This document shows positions 16,563 through 28,665 of a stretch of DNA of 64,000 nucleotides, piece after piece (the stretch's first letter is position 1; every line of letters starts with the position of its first letter). Source of the stretch: Catenuloplanes atrovinosus (GTDB taxonomy: Bacteria > Actinomycetota > Actinomycetes > Mycobacteriales > Micromonosporaceae); NCBI RefSeq assembly GCF_031458235.1, contig NZ_JAVDYB010000001.1, forward strand, positions 3,121,001 through 3,185,000, written 5' to 3'. The notes beneath the pieces were generated by a model that saw nothing but the letters and a program-made list of their open reading frames with translations, had not been told where the DNA came from and did no database searches. The translations under genes were made by a program, and so were the position numbers.

Positions 16563-17495
16563 TCAGCGGTAGAGCGCGGCCATCCGATTCGCGGCCGTGC
16601 GCATCCGTTGCCGCAGGCCGGGCGGGGACAGCACCTCGACCAGCGGGCCCAGCCGGAGCAGTTGCGTGTACGCGACGTCGATCGACTCGACCGGGAGGTG
16701 GGCGCGGGTCCAGCCGTCCGCGTCGGTGCCGATCACCCGCAGGCCGGTGACGGCCTGCGGCTCGACGGCCCAGCGCAGCGCGCGCATGCCGTCGGGGTGC
16801 AGGCGGATCGTGACCGATTCGGCGAGCATGCCGCGGACGAACTCGTCGGATCGTTCGGCCCAGGCGCGGGCCAGTTCGAAGCCGGTCTCCCGGGTGAACG
16901 GCTGATCGGTCACGGTCAACGTGGTGATCCGGTCGACGCGGTAGACGCGCAGATCGTCACGGACGCGGCCGAGCAGATACCACACGCCGGCCTTGAGGAC
17001 CACGCCGTACGGGAGGACGCGCCGGTCCGCGGTCCGGTACCGCAGGTCGACCGCGAGGTCGCGCCAGACCGCGGAGGCGAGCGCGGCCAGCAGCGGCGGC
17101 GCGGCCCGGTCGTCGAACCAGCCGGGCACGTCCAGGTGGAAGCGCTGCACCGCGCGGGCCGACGCGGGCAGCGCGGCCACCACCTTGAGGTGCGCGGCCG
17201 TGACGAGTTCGCCGAGGCCGAGGTCGCGGGCGGGGCCGGGCAGGCCGAGCAGGAACACGGCCTCGGCCTCGGTCGTGGACAGCCCGGTCAGCCGGGACCG
17301 GTATCCGTCGACCAGCCGGTAGCCGCCGGCCCGGCCCTGCTCCGCGTAGACCGGGACGCCCGCGCCGCTGAGCGCGGTGACGTCCCGGTACACGGTCCGC
17401 TCGGATACGCCCAGCTCAGTCGCGATCTGGGCGGCGGTCAGCGTGCCCCGCGCCTGTAGCAACAGCACCAGGTTCATCAGCCGGGACGCGCGCAC
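16563..17495 (-). CDS. WYL-domain transcriptional regulator (YafY/DeoR-like)
   Basis: A 310-residue regulator. An N-terminal helix-turn-helix (LNLVLLLQ region, ARGTLTAAQIATELGVSERT) reads as an HTH_11/DeoR-type domain, and the WYL ligand-binding domain follows with the hallmark GVWYLLGRVRDDLRVYRVDR. WYL domains sense nucleic-acid or nucleotide-like ligands. I start at GTG 17495, where the homology begins; the gene then overlaps the end of the upstream ABC exporter gene by 80 nt on the same strand, which implies co-transcription and a shared function. The longer upstream frame is just antisense-style composition within the exporter gene. Confidence 0.85.
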   Translation of the reverse strand: MRASRLMNLVLLLQARGTLTAAQIATELGVSERTVYRDVTALSGAGVPVYAEQGRAGGYRLVDGYRSRLTGLSTTEAEAVFLLGLPGPARDLGLGELVTAAHLKVVAALPASARAVQRFHLDVPGWFDDRAAPPLLAALASAVWRDLAVDLRYRTADRRVLPYGVVLKAGVWYLLGRVRDDLRVYRVDRITTLTVTDQPFTRETGFELARAWAERSDEFVRGMLAESVTIRLHPDGMRALRWAVEPQAVTGLRVIGTDADGWTRAHLPVESIDVAYTQLLRLGPLVEVLSPPGLRQRMRTAANRMAALYR

Positions 17496-19296
17496 GGTCC
17501 CGATTGTCCCCGAGGAACCCGCCGGACTGCCGCGCCCACAGGTGCGCGTACAGGCCGCCACGTTCCAGCAGCGCCGTGTGCGTGCCCTCCTCGACGATCC
17601 GGCCCTCGTCCAGGACCACGATCCGGTCCATGCGGACGAGCGTGGACAGCCGGTGCGCGATCGCGATGACCGTGCGGTCACGCATCACCTCGTCCAGCGT
17701 GTCGTGGATCGCGGCCTCCGCCTCGGAGTCGAGCGCGGACGTGGCCTCGTCCAGGATCAGGATCGGCGCGTCCCGGTAGAACGCCCGGGCCAGCGCGATC
17801 CGCTGCCGCTGCCCGCCGGACAGCTTCACGCCACGCTCGCCGACCTGCGCGTCCAGGCCGCCCGGCAGCCCGGCGACGAACCCGGCGGCGGCCCGGCGCA
17901 GTGCTTCCGTGACGCGTGCGTCGTCGGCGTCGCCGGGGCCGGCGACGTTCTCGCGGATCGAGCGGTGCAGCAGCGTGGCCTCCTGCGCGACCATGGCGAT
18001 CCGGGCGCGCAGGCTCTCCTGCGTCACGTCCGTGATGTCGGTGCCGTCGATCGTGATCGTGCCGGCGTCCGCGTCGTGGAACCGCACCAGCAGGCCGGCC
18101 AGCGTGGACTTTCCGGCCCCGGACGGCCCGACGATTCCGACACGTTCTCCGGCGCCGATCCGCAGGTCGAGCCGGTCGAGCCCGTGAACGTGACTGATCC
18201 GCCGGAACGTGATCGCCCCGCCCCGTACCCGCAGCGGGGTCGCCTGTGGCTTGTCCGCGACCGCGAGGGGTTGCGCGATCGTGCGCAGCGCGCGCCGGAG
18301 CGCGCCCACGGCCCCGAACAGCGACGACACGGCGTCCAGCAGCCACTCCGCGGTCGCGGTGATCCGGAAGCTGAGCGCCAGCGCGGCCGCGACCAGACCG
18401 AGCGGTGCCGCGTCGGTACGCCACAGCGCGATCCCGTATCCGACCAGCCCGACCAGCAGCGCGCTGCCCAGCGCCGTCATGGTGCTGTTGATCGTCACCT
18501 CGACCCGTTGCAGGTCCAGATGCGCGCGCCGCGCGCCGGCGAACACGTCACGATCATGCCGCCGCTGGGCCGCCCGGTCGCCGAGCAGCGCGAGCGTCTC
18601 GACATTCGCGTACGCGTCGACGAGCAGCCCGGTCAGCGCCGACTCCGCGTCCTGCAGCCGCTCGGACGCGCGCCGGTAGCGCGGCACCGCCCACAGCATG
18701 AGCAGCAGGTACGCCACGATCCACGCGCCGAGCGGCAACAGCAGCCGCACGTCGATCGCGGACATCACCCACACCGACCCGGCCACGTAGGCGGCCACGT
18801 AGATGATCGTGTGGAGCACGCTGTACGCCGCGGTGGCGGCCGCGTCGCCGCCGTCCCGCACGTAGGAGGCGACGCGCCCGGCCAGGTCGTCGCGGAACCA
18901 GCCGACCGACTGCCGCGACACGTGCCGGTGCGCCCGCCAGCGGGCGAGCGGCCGGGCGTTGGCGCGGAACGCGATGTCGTCCAGCGCCTCACTGACCGCG
19001 TTGATCGCGGGCCGGACCAGCAGCGTGAGCGTGCCGACCGCGATCAGCTCGGTGCCGTGCACGGCCCAGAACGTCTCCGGGGTGCCGGCCGCGAGTGTGT
19101 CGACCAGCCGCCCGGCGTACGCGATGAGCCACACCTCCAGCACGGCACACAGGATCGTGGCGGTGACCGAGGCCGCGACGACCCAGCGCAGCGGGCGGAA
19201 TTCCTGAACGATGAACTGCCGCGCGCCCCGCGGCGGGGTCCGGCTCTCGTGGTGGATGGGGAACGGATCAGTCGGGTTCTCGAAGAGACGTAGCAC
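17416..19296 (-). CDS. ABC exporter, fused permease and ATPase (type IV/ABCB-like)
   Basis: A 626-residue half-transporter. Six membrane helices occupy about residues 35-330, followed by an ATPase domain with Walker A GPSGAGKST, signature KLSGGQRQRIALARA, Walker B ILILDEATSALDSE and switch His in AIAHRLSTL. Such proteins act as homodimers, or as heterodimers with a second half. No partner gene is adjacent, so a homodimer is likely. The start is GTG 19296 with GGAAAGG upstream. A 29-codon ORF with a very strong ribosome site overlaps this start. The C-terminal end runs beyond the usual ATPase end by about 35 residues, overlapping the WYL gene. Confidence 0.9.
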   Translation of the reverse strand: MLRLFENPTDPFPIHHESRTPPRGARQFIVQEFRPLRWVVAASVTATILCAVLEVWLIAYAGRLVDTLAAGTPETFWAVHGTELIAVGTLTLLVRPAINAVSEALDDIAFRANARPLARWRAHRHVSRQSVGWFRDDLAGRVASYVRDGGDAAATAAYSVLHTIIYVAAYVAGSVWVMSAIDVRLLLPLGAWIVAYLLLMLWAVPRYRRASERLQDAESALTGLLVDAYANVETLALLGDRAAQRRHDRDVFAGARRAHLDLQRVEVTINSTMTALGSALLVGLVGYGIALWRTDAAPLGLVAAALALSFRITATAEWLLDAVSSLFGAVGALRRALRTIAQPLAVADKPQATPLRVRGGAITFRRISHVHGLDRLDLRIGAGERVGIVGPSGAGKSTLAGLLVRFHDADAGTITIDGTDITDVTQESLRARIAMVAQEATLLHRSIRENVAGPGDADDARVTEALRRAAAGFVAGLPGGLDAQVGERGVKLSGGQRQRIALARAFYRDAPILILDEATSALDSEAEAAIHDTLDEVMRDRTVIAIAHRLSTLVRMDRIVVLDEGRIVEEGTHTALLERGGLYAHLWARQSGGFLGDNRDRARVPADEPGAVATGAGHADRRPDRD

Positions 19297-19357
19297 GAAG
19301 CGCCTTTCCGGCGGTGGAGTCGAATCGGATACCGGGATGACCGCCGGGCGTCCTCAT
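19268..19357 (-). CDS. 29-codon leader ORF overlapping the exporter start
   Basis: ATG 19357 is preceded by AAGGAAGGAG at ideal spacing, far stronger than the exporter's own site. The peptide (MRTPGGHPGIRFDSTAGKAL, then RATSLREPD) ends 28 nt inside the exporter gene, in another frame. This is the geometry of a translationally coupling leader. It could also be a real small peptide, even a substrate of the exporter, but it has no Cys and no recognisable precursor motif. Confidence 0.35.
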   Translation of the reverse strand: MRTPGGHPGIRFDSTAGKALRATSLREPD

Positions 19358-19509
19358 GATCGATCTCCTTCCTTCGCACGGTCGTCTCTACCGCGAGGCT
19401 AGACACACCCCGCCCTCGAACGCGCGGCAATTTCTCCGCTCGACCGGCCGGACGCAGACACCACCATCCACGGCGCCATGATCCGATGCCGGGGCGACGA
19501 CCCGCGGGG

Positions 19510-21804
19510 TCACTCGGTGCGCAGGCCGGTCGGCTTGGTGAGGCGCCAGAGCAGCGGCAGGCTGGCGATCGTGGCGAGCAGGATCACCAGGACGGCGGCG
19601 CCGGAGGTGAGGGCGATGCCGGGCCAGTCCAGGCTGACCGGCGCGCCGGCCGCGGTCTGCAGGATGACGCCGAGGCCGGCGCCGGTGAGGATGGCGAGCA
19701 CCATGCCGAGCAGCACCGGGATCGCCACCTGGTAGAGGATGGAGCCGGTGAGCGTGGCGCGGCGGGTGCCGAACGCGACCAGGACCGCCAGCGGCCGGCG
19801 GCGCTCGGTGAGCTGCTCGGCGACGGTGACGACCAGGCTGGCACCGATGAGCAGCAGCAGCGCGGTGGCGAGCACGAGCAGTGCCTGACGGATGCCGGTC
19901 AGCACGGACTCGATCACGCGGTCCTCGATGAGCGAGACGCCCGCGGTCGGGTCGATGCCGGTGGCGGTGTTGCGCAGGCGCTCGATCGCGGCCGGGTCGC
20001 CCGGGTCGAGCGCCACGTAGTACTCCACGTTGTACGGCTCGAACGCGACCCCGGTCAGCGCGCCGGGCGTGGCCAGCAGCACGGGCGGCGTGGCGGTGAG
20101 CAGGCCGGGGATCGGCGCGACCGCGGGCACGTCGGCGGGCAGCGTCCACCGTGCGCCGGTGCCGCCCAGGTCGTACACACCGCCGGGCGTGACCTGGACG
20201 CCGGTGGCCACGAACGCGTCGCCGTCCGCGCAGGTCTCGATCGACGCGAACTGGCGCAGCACCGTGCAGTCGCCGATCTGGAGCATGGCGTTCTCGCTGG
20301 TGGAGGTGTCGGTGGCCATCACGACGGTCTCGGTGGAGACGGCCCGCACGCCGGGTGAGTCGCGCAGCGCCGGCAGCCAGCGGCCGGTGTCCAGGTCACT
20401 GGGCCAGACCGAGGCCTGGAAGTCGCCGGTGCCGCGGCCGGTGTCGTGCGCGTACTGCGCCTGGACCGCGACGAGCAGCCCCTGCAGCGCGATCGCGCCG
20501 GCGACGGAGACCGCGATGCCGGAGACCGCGCGCACGGCGGTGCCGCTGTCCAGCTGGAGCCGGCGGATCGCCAGCTCCCAGGCGACGCTGCCGCCGCCGA
20601 GCCGCCGCACGGTCGCCTCGACCCACCAGGGCAGCAGCAGCGCGACGCCGACCAGCAGCGCGATCAGACCGCCGAGGATCTGGATCTCGAAGCCGGCGTC
20701 CTCCTCGCCGATGCCGTCGTAGAGCGGCTCCAGCATGATCAGCCCGAGGATCGGCAGGACCAGGCGCCACCACAGCCGCCGGTGCCGGTCCGGGTGCAGC
20801 CGGACCACCCCGAGCGGCTCCACCACGACGCGGCGCAGCGCGGAGAGCGTGACCAGCACGGCCGCGACCGGGACCGCCAGCACGGTCAGCACCGCGAGCG
20901 CGGGGACCGGGCGCGCGTCGGCCGGGTAGAAGCTCATGCCGGCCGGCACCAGCCCGCCCGCGGTGACGGCGGCGAGCAGATAGACCAGGCCGCCGGTGAG
21001 CAGGCCGAGCAGCGCGGCGGTGAGCGTCTCGCCCGCGGCGATCCGGCGGGTCATGCCCGCGTCCGCGCCGACCAGCCGCACCGCGGCGAGCCGCCGGTCG
21101 CGGGTCTCGCCGCCGAACCGGACGGCGGTCGCGACGAACACGCCGACCGGAACCAGCAGCGCGGCCAGGCCGACCGCGCCGAGCAGCACCAGCACCGGGT
21201 CGAGGCCCTCGTCCAGCTCGGGCCGGCCGAACCGGTCGGCGCGCTGCGCGGTCTCCTCGGTGAGCCGGTCGGTGCCGAGGTACACGACCAGCTCCGCCGG
21301 CCCGGCCAGCCCGGCGGGGCCGATCTCGCCGACCACGCGCGCGTCCCACCGCTCGCGCAGCACCGCGCCGTCGCCGGAGTCCATCAGCGCGGCCAGCGCC
21401 GGGGACACCACCATCTCGCCGGGCGCGGGCAGGACGGTCACGCCGGGCGGCAGCACCGGCCGGGTGCCCTCGGCCTGGAGCAGCCGCCCGTGCACGGACC
21501 GGCCACCGAAGTCGGAGTTCGCGACCGCGACCAGCACGGTGGTGTCGCCCCGGCGCACGGTCTGCTCCGCCGAGACCGGCTCGGCCCGCTCGGCGAGCCG
21601 GGCGCTGCGCGCGGCGACCAGCGTGGGGATGGTCGCGGTGATCAGCAACATCGCCACGCCGAGGCCGACACCGACCGTGATCAGGCCGAGCCGCGTCCAG
21701 CCGGCCCGCCCGCCCGCGACGGACAGCCGCGCGCCGAGCGCCAGGTCGGCGGCCCAGCGGCGCACGGCGGACCGCCGCCGCGGCGAGATCGGCGGCGGCG
21801 TCAT
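19510..21804 (-). CDS. FtsX-like ABC transporter permease
   Basis: A 764-residue permease of the MacB/LolC-like FtsX type. One helix near the N-terminus (LGLITVGVGLGVAMLLITAT) is followed by an extracytoplasmic stretch, then two clusters of helices, including VLVLLGAVGLAALLVPVGVF, and a C-terminal four-helix set ending LLATIASLPLLWRL. This duplicated FtsX layout is common in actinobacterial PadR-linked transporters. Its ATG overlaps the stop of the ATPase gene by 4 nt (ATGA), which shows translational coupling. Likely exports lipids, peptides or drugs; the substrate is unknown. Confidence 0.88.
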   Translation of the reverse strand: MTPPPISPRRRSAVRRWAADLALGARLSVAGGRAGWTRLGLITVGVGLGVAMLLITATIPTLVAARSARLAERAEPVSAEQTVRRGDTTVLVAVANSDFGGRSVHGRLLQAEGTRPVLPPGVTVLPAPGEMVVSPALAALMDSGDGAVLRERWDARVVGEIGPAGLAGPAELVVYLGTDRLTEETAQRADRFGRPELDEGLDPVLVLLGAVGLAALLVPVGVFVATAVRFGGETRDRRLAAVRLVGADAGMTRRIAAGETLTAALLGLLTGGLVYLLAAVTAGGLVPAGMSFYPADARPVPALAVLTVLAVPVAAVLVTLSALRRVVVEPLGVVRLHPDRHRRLWWRLVLPILGLIMLEPLYDGIGEEDAGFEIQILGGLIALLVGVALLLPWWVEATVRRLGGGSVAWELAIRRLQLDSGTAVRAVSGIAVSVAGAIALQGLLVAVQAQYAHDTGRGTGDFQASVWPSDLDTGRWLPALRDSPGVRAVSTETVVMATDTSTSENAMLQIGDCTVLRQFASIETCADGDAFVATGVQVTPGGVYDLGGTGARWTLPADVPAVAPIPGLLTATPPVLLATPGALTGVAFEPYNVEYYVALDPGDPAAIERLRNTATGIDPTAGVSLIEDRVIESVLTGIRQALLVLATALLLLIGASLVVTVAEQLTERRRPLAVLVAFGTRRATLTGSILYQVAIPVLLGMVLAILTGAGLGVILQTAAGAPVSLDWPGIALTSGAAVLVILLATIASLPLLWRLTKPTGLRTE

Positions 21805-22475
21805 CGCACGAAGGCCTGCTCGCGCACGCGGCCGTCGCGGACGATCGCCTCCCGGTCGGAATACGCCGCGACGCGCGCCTCATGCGTCACCAGCACCACG
21901 GCCGCACCGGTCTCCCGCGCCGCCGCGGTGAACAACTGCATGACCCGCTCACCGTTGAGCGAGTCGAGCGCGCCGGTCGGCTCGTCCGCGAACACCACGC
22001 GCGGCCCGGTGACCAGCGCCCGCGCGACCGCGACCCGCTGTCCCTGACCGCCGGAGACCTGGCCGGGCCGCTTGTCCGCGACGTCGGCGACCTCCAGCCG
22101 CTCCAGCCAGCCCGCGGCCGCGGCGCGCGCCTCCCTGCGGCGGGCGCCGTTCAGCCGCAGCGGCAACGCCACGTTCTCCAGGCAGGTCAGCTCCGGCACC
22201 AACTGCCCGAACTGGAACACGAACCCGAAGGTGGTGCGCCGCAGCGCGCTGCGCTCGGCGTCGGACATGGCCGCCAGGTCACGCCCCTCGAACTCGACCC
22301 GCCCCGACTCGGGCGCGAGGATGCCGGCCAGGCAGTGCAGCAGCGTGGACTTGCCCGACCCGGACGGCCCCATCAGCGCCAGCACCTCACCGGCGCGCAC
22401 GGTCAGCGAGGCGCCGTCGAGCGCGGTCGTCGGCCCGAACGTCAGCCGCAGGTCGCTGGCGGTGAGCAGGGTCAT
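21801..22475 (-). CDS. ABC transporter ATP-binding protein (MacB/LolD-type)
   Basis: A 224-residue ATPase. Walker A is MGPSGSGKSTLLH, the Q-loop is FGFVFQFGQLVPEL, the signature is QVSGGQGQRVAVARAL and Walker B is VVFADEPTGALDS, with the LolD/MacB-type EPTGALDS. It energises the FtsX-like permease downstream. ATG 22475 overlaps the PadR stop as ATGA, so PadR, ATPase and permease form one coupled operon. Open frame upstream of this ATG is inside PadR and was rejected. Confidence 0.92.
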   Translation of the reverse strand: MTLLTASDLRLTFGPTTALDGASLTVRAGEVLALMGPSGSGKSTLLHCLAGILAPESGRVEFEGRDLAAMSDAERSALRRTTFGFVFQFGQLVPELTCLENVALPLRLNGARRREARAAAAGWLERLEVADVADKRPGQVSGGQGQRVAVARALVTGPRVVFADEPTGALDSLNGERVMQLFTAAARETGAAVVLVTHEARVAAYSDREAIVRDGRVREQAFVR

Positions 22476-22996
22476 CGCGCGATCCCCTCGGCGAGTTGGT
22501 CGAGCCGCGCCGCGGTCAGCTCCAGCCAGCGCAGATCCGCCTCCAGGTGGAACAGCGCGTGGTCGCAGATCAGCGCGTCGGCCAGGTCGCCCCTGGTCTT
22601 GCGCTGGGTCAGCTCGCGCATCAGCCGCAGGTGCTCGTGCCGCTGCGTGTCGAGCAGATCGTTGGCGTCGCGCCCGGTCATCAGCGCGAGCACGACCTTC
22701 GTGAACAGGGTGGTCTGCAGATATGGCTCCGGCTTCTCCGGCCGGCCCAGCCACTCGGCCACGTCCGTGATGCCGGCGTCGGTGATCGCGTACCGCTTCC
22801 GCTCGGGCCCGTCGCCCGGCTCGGACTCCACCTCGACGAGCCCGTGCTTGAGCAGCCGCGCCAGCGTGGAATAGACCTGCCCGTAGTGCAGCGGTGCCCG
22901 CCCGGCCCCGAAGCGCTCGTCATATGTCCGCTTCAGGTCATAGCCGTGCGCGGGCCCGGCCTCCAGCAGCCCCAACAGCGCGAAACCAACCGACAT
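22472..22996 (-). CDS. PadR-family transcriptional regulator
   Basis: A 174-residue PadR regulator. The winged helix is in the first 85 residues (FALLGLLEAGPAHGYDLKRT, then LHYGQVYSTLARLLKHGLVE) and a C-terminal helical dimerisation part follows. ATG 22996 fits the family start; an earlier ATG six codons upstream lacks support. It is the first gene of the PadR-ATPase-permease operon, and an inverted repeat at 23005-23023 directly upstream is a good candidate for its own operator. Family members usually derepress an exporter in response to the exported compound. Confidence 0.9.
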   Translation of the reverse strand: MSVGFALLGLLEAGPAHGYDLKRTYDERFGAGRAPLHYGQVYSTLARLLKHGLVEVESEPGDGPERKRYAITDAGITDVAEWLGRPEKPEPYLQTTLFTKVVLALMTGRDANDLLDTQRHEHLRLMRELTQRKTRGDLADALICDHALFHLEADLRWLELTAARLDQLAEGIAR

Positions 22997-23004
22997 GCCC
23001 GCCA

Positions 23005-23023
23005 CTATACACACCGTTTATAG
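23005..23023. promoter_or_regulatory. Inverted repeat, likely PadR operator
   Basis: CTATA and TATAG arms separated by 9 bp lie 9 nt upstream of the padR-like ATG. It is an A+T island in very G+C-rich DNA and covers the expected promoter -10 region. Confidence 0.5.
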
Positions 23024-23057
23024 GTGCGGTGTCCACGAAGAAAAACCGACATTCCTT

Positions 23058-23151
23058 GCCCGCTTCCGGCGCGGTCGCGATCCGCACGCTCCCGCGGGCC
23101 AACCTCGCGGCGTCTCCGCCGCCGCTCCGACGCCGCATCGGAGCCGGTCCC
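23058..23151 (+). repeat. REP-like intergenic element, copy B (long form)
   Basis: About 94% identical to copy A over 94 bp, in opposite orientation. The core begins GCCCGCTTCCGGCGCGGTCG and ends at GCTCCCGCGGGCC, with a further 50 bp shared only with copy A. It lies upstream of the PadR operon. Confidence 0.7.
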
Positions 23152-23185
23152 CGGGCGGTCACGGAAGACCCGCGACGTCCGTCGT

Positions 23186-23219
23186 GCTGCTCACCCGCGG
23201 CGCGTCGCGGGTGAGCAGC
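23186..23219. repeat. 14-bp-stem hairpin beside the tandem array
   Basis: GCTGCTCACCCGCG (23186-23199) and CGCGGGTGAGCAGC (23206-23219) form a perfect stem with a 6-nt loop. One arm contains the GAGCAG anchor found in each unit of the neighbouring array, so it may be an inverted array unit. It could also act as a transcription terminator for the gene ending at 23624. Confidence 0.5.
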
Positions 23220-23285
23220 GCCAACCCGGTGGCGCCGCGCCCCCACCACGGGCAGGTGCTTGTCGTTCCACGGTACGGCAACACC

Positions 23286-23610
23286 GAGGTAAGCAGAGCA
23301 AAGCGACCGCGCCGCCGGGCCACGGCCGGCACGTCAGCAGTGCAAAGGGGCAGCGCCGCCGGGCCACGCCCGGCATGTAAGCAGTGCAAAGCGACGGCGC
23401 CGCCGGGCCACGGCCGGCGAGGTAAGCAGAGCAAAGCGACGGCGCCCGGACCACGCCCGGCACGTAAGCAGAGCAAAGCGACGGCGCCGCCGGACCGCGA
23501 CCGGCGAGGTAAGCAGAGCAAATGGACGGCGCCGCCGGGCCACGGCCGGCGAGGTAAGCAGAGCAAAGCCGGCGGGGACGCGGTCCCGGGATGCCGGGTG
23601 AGCAGTGCGA
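23286..23610. repeat. 44-45 bp tandem repeat array
   Basis: The anchor AAGCAG (or CAGCAG/GAGCAG) recurs at 23291, 23335, 23379, 23424, 23466, 23511, 23556 and 23600, spacings 42-45 bp. A typical unit begins GAGGTAAGCAGAGCAAAGCG and ends in the G+C dyad GCCGGGCCACGGCCGGC. Units differ by a few substitutions. There are no unique spacers between repeats, so this is not CRISPR. It fills the gap between the maleylpyruvate-isomerase-like gene and the PadR operon. Confidence 0.85.
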
Positions 23611-23623
23611 AGGCGCACGGGTG

Positions 23624-24286
23624 TCAGCCCAGCGCGAGCCAGCGCACGCCGTGCCGGGCGGCCGCCTCCCGCTCCCCCGGGGTGATCTGGGCCCGCCCGG
23701 TCGCCTTGCGGATGAACGTGAGGTGGTCCCAGCCCAGTGGCACCGCGGCGTCGCCGAGGAGCAGGGTGCGGAGCGCGTCCGCGGCCTCCGTGGTGAGCCA
23801 GGGACGGCGGTCGAGGGCCGCCGCCAGGTCGAGGCCGTGGACGGCGACCTCGACAACGCGGGTCAGCAGGAAGTCGGTGAGCAGCATGGCGTCGCCGTGG
23901 CGGGTGCGGACCAGCCGGCCGGGCGGTTCGCGGCGGCACAGCTCCTCCACGTACCCGCTGGTGGTGGCGAACTCGGTGACCAGCGACGGGCCCGGCAGCG
24001 CCGCGCGGTCGCCGCCGGCCGCGATCCGGGCGGCGTTCGTGGCCGGGGAGAAGCGCGCGTCGGGCCGGTAGTAGCCGGCCGCGTCGACGGTCGCGGCCGA
24101 TGGGGCCGCGCCGTCGATCATCGCCGGCACCCGGCCGACGGTCACGATGACGTGGCCGAACAGGCCGGCCACCGTCCACGGCGGACACGGCGAGGGCAGG
24201 TTCCAGGACTGCGCGGGTACGGCCGACATGGCCGCGGTCAGCGCGGCGGCCTCGGCCGCGAAGGCCGCGAGCACACGATCTTGCAT
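23624..24286 (-). CDS. Maleylpyruvate-isomerase-fold (MDMPI/DinB-like) protein
   Basis: A 220-residue protein of the mycothiol-dependent maleylpyruvate isomerase N-domain family. The first helix bundle (LAAFAAEAAALTAAMSAVP, WNLPSPCPPWTVAGLFGHVI) contains the typical PCP.W....L..H motif, and VVEVAVHGLDLAAAL supplies the second metal-site His. Enzymes of this group use mycothiol, or merely bind metal; the reaction here cannot be specified. I begin at ATG 24286; upstream codons overlap the divergent lipoprotein gene. The short 22-nt gap to that gene means the two promoters overlap. Confidence 0.82.
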   Translation of the reverse strand: MQDRVLAAFAAEAAALTAAMSAVPAQSWNLPSPCPPWTVAGLFGHVIVTVGRVPAMIDGAAPSAATVDAAGYYRPDARFSPATNAARIAAGGDRAALPGPSLVTEFATTSGYVEELCRREPPGRLVRTRHGDAMLLTDFLLTRVVEVAVHGLDLAAALDRRPWLTTEAADALRTLLLGDAAVPLGWDHLTFIRKATGRAQITPGEREAAARHGVRWLALG

Positions 24287-24308
24287 AGTCGGCGAGCATA
24301 ATGCGGGC

Positions 24309-24842
24309 ATGGGTACGCGTGTGCTGTCCACGCTCGCCGCGATCTTGCTGACCGGCACCGGCTGCACCGTCACCGTCGACAACGCACCACCGCGTCCGAC
24401 CGCGTCCGCCGTGCCGGGCAGCGTGGTGCTGGACACGACGATCCCGGGCTGGACCGTCGAGGCGTGGCTGACCGATTCGTCCGGCTTCTGCGTGCGCGCG
24501 ATAGACCCGCGCCGGTTCGAGCAGGGGTCGGCGTGCCGTGGGCTCGGCGCGCTCGCCGAGGACGGCCCGCCCGCGCTGGGCGGGAAGCCGGCGCCGCAGA
24601 TGACGCCGCACGACTACGACCGGGACCGCATGCTGATGGTCGGCACGGTGCGCGGGGAGATCGCGGAGGTGACCGTGACGATGTCCGGCCACGCCGCGAC
24701 CGGCGCGGTGGTGCCACTGACCGCGTCCCGGGTCGGCGCGTACGCGGTGTGGCTGCCCGCCGGTGACGGGGTCGGGTCGGACCACATCACCGGCGTGGTG
24801 GGTTACGCCGCGGACGGCACGCTGATGACCGTGCTCCGCTGA
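24309..24842 (+). CDS. Putative lipoprotein or secreted protein
   Basis: A 177-residue protein whose N-terminus (MGTRVLSTLAAILLTGTGC) is a short signal sequence ending in a Cys, a probable but imperfect lipobox (Gly at -3). The mature part (WTVEAWLTDSSGFCVRAIDP and later MSGHAATGAVVPLTASRVGA) has no family I recognise; two further Cys could form a disulfide. It is divergent from the MDMPI-fold gene and convergent with metH, with only 3 nt between stops. Confidence 0.65.
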   Translation: MGTRVLSTLAAILLTGTGCTVTVDNAPPRPTASAVPGSVVLDTTIPGWTVEAWLTDSSGFCVRAIDPRRFEQGSACRGLGALAEDGPPALGGKPAPQMTPHDYDRDRMLMVGTVRGEIAEVTVTMSGHAATGAVVPLTASRVGAYAVWLPAGDGVGSDHITGVVGYAADGTLMTVLR

Positions 24843-24845
24843 GGG

Positions 24846-28448
<3,603 letters not shown>

Positions 28449-28457
28449 TGTCGACCC

Positions 28458-28479
28458 CCTCCGAAGTCTGTCTCGGAGG
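28458..28479 (-). promoter_or_regulatory. Hairpin covering the metH ribosome-binding site
   Basis: CCTCCGA (28458-28464) pairs with TCGGAGG (28473-28479) around an 8-nt loop. On the metH transcript the 3' arm is the GGAGG ribosome site itself, 9 nt before the GTG, so the stem would mask translation initiation. It could be the regulatory end of a leader, but no known riboswitch core was recognised 5' of it. Confidence 0.4.
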
Positions 28480-28638
28480 CGCCCTTGTCGAAGTCGATCC
28501 AGGTCGAGCGTGGCGGGGGCCGGCCCCGTCGCAGCGCCTCTCGGCCCGGTGGTCAAGACTACCCGACCCGGCATCTGCTCCGGCTCCCCGGTTCGGGCCC
28601 CGATGTCCCGCCGGAAAAGCCGCAAACCATGACCAGGG

Positions 28639-28665
28639 GGTACGGCCGCGCGACGCGGCCGTACC
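28639..28665 (-). terminator. Hairpin terminator between the ABC-2 operon and metH
   Basis: A perfect 12-bp stem GGTACGGCCGCG / CGCGGCCGTACC with a 3-nt CGA loop, immediately after the permease stop at 28669. It would stop transcripts from the ABC-2 operon before metH. Confidence 0.75.

Noticed and set aside
23286..23610. CRISPR array
   Set aside because: Units are contiguous with only point differences; there are no unique spacers, and no cas gene was seen in the window.
23159..24785. Repeat-encoded proteins with FALLTSPAVARRR-type motifs on the minus strand
   Set aside because: The openings come from the 45-bp periodicity being a multiple of three and drift out of frame at the 42- and 44-bp units.
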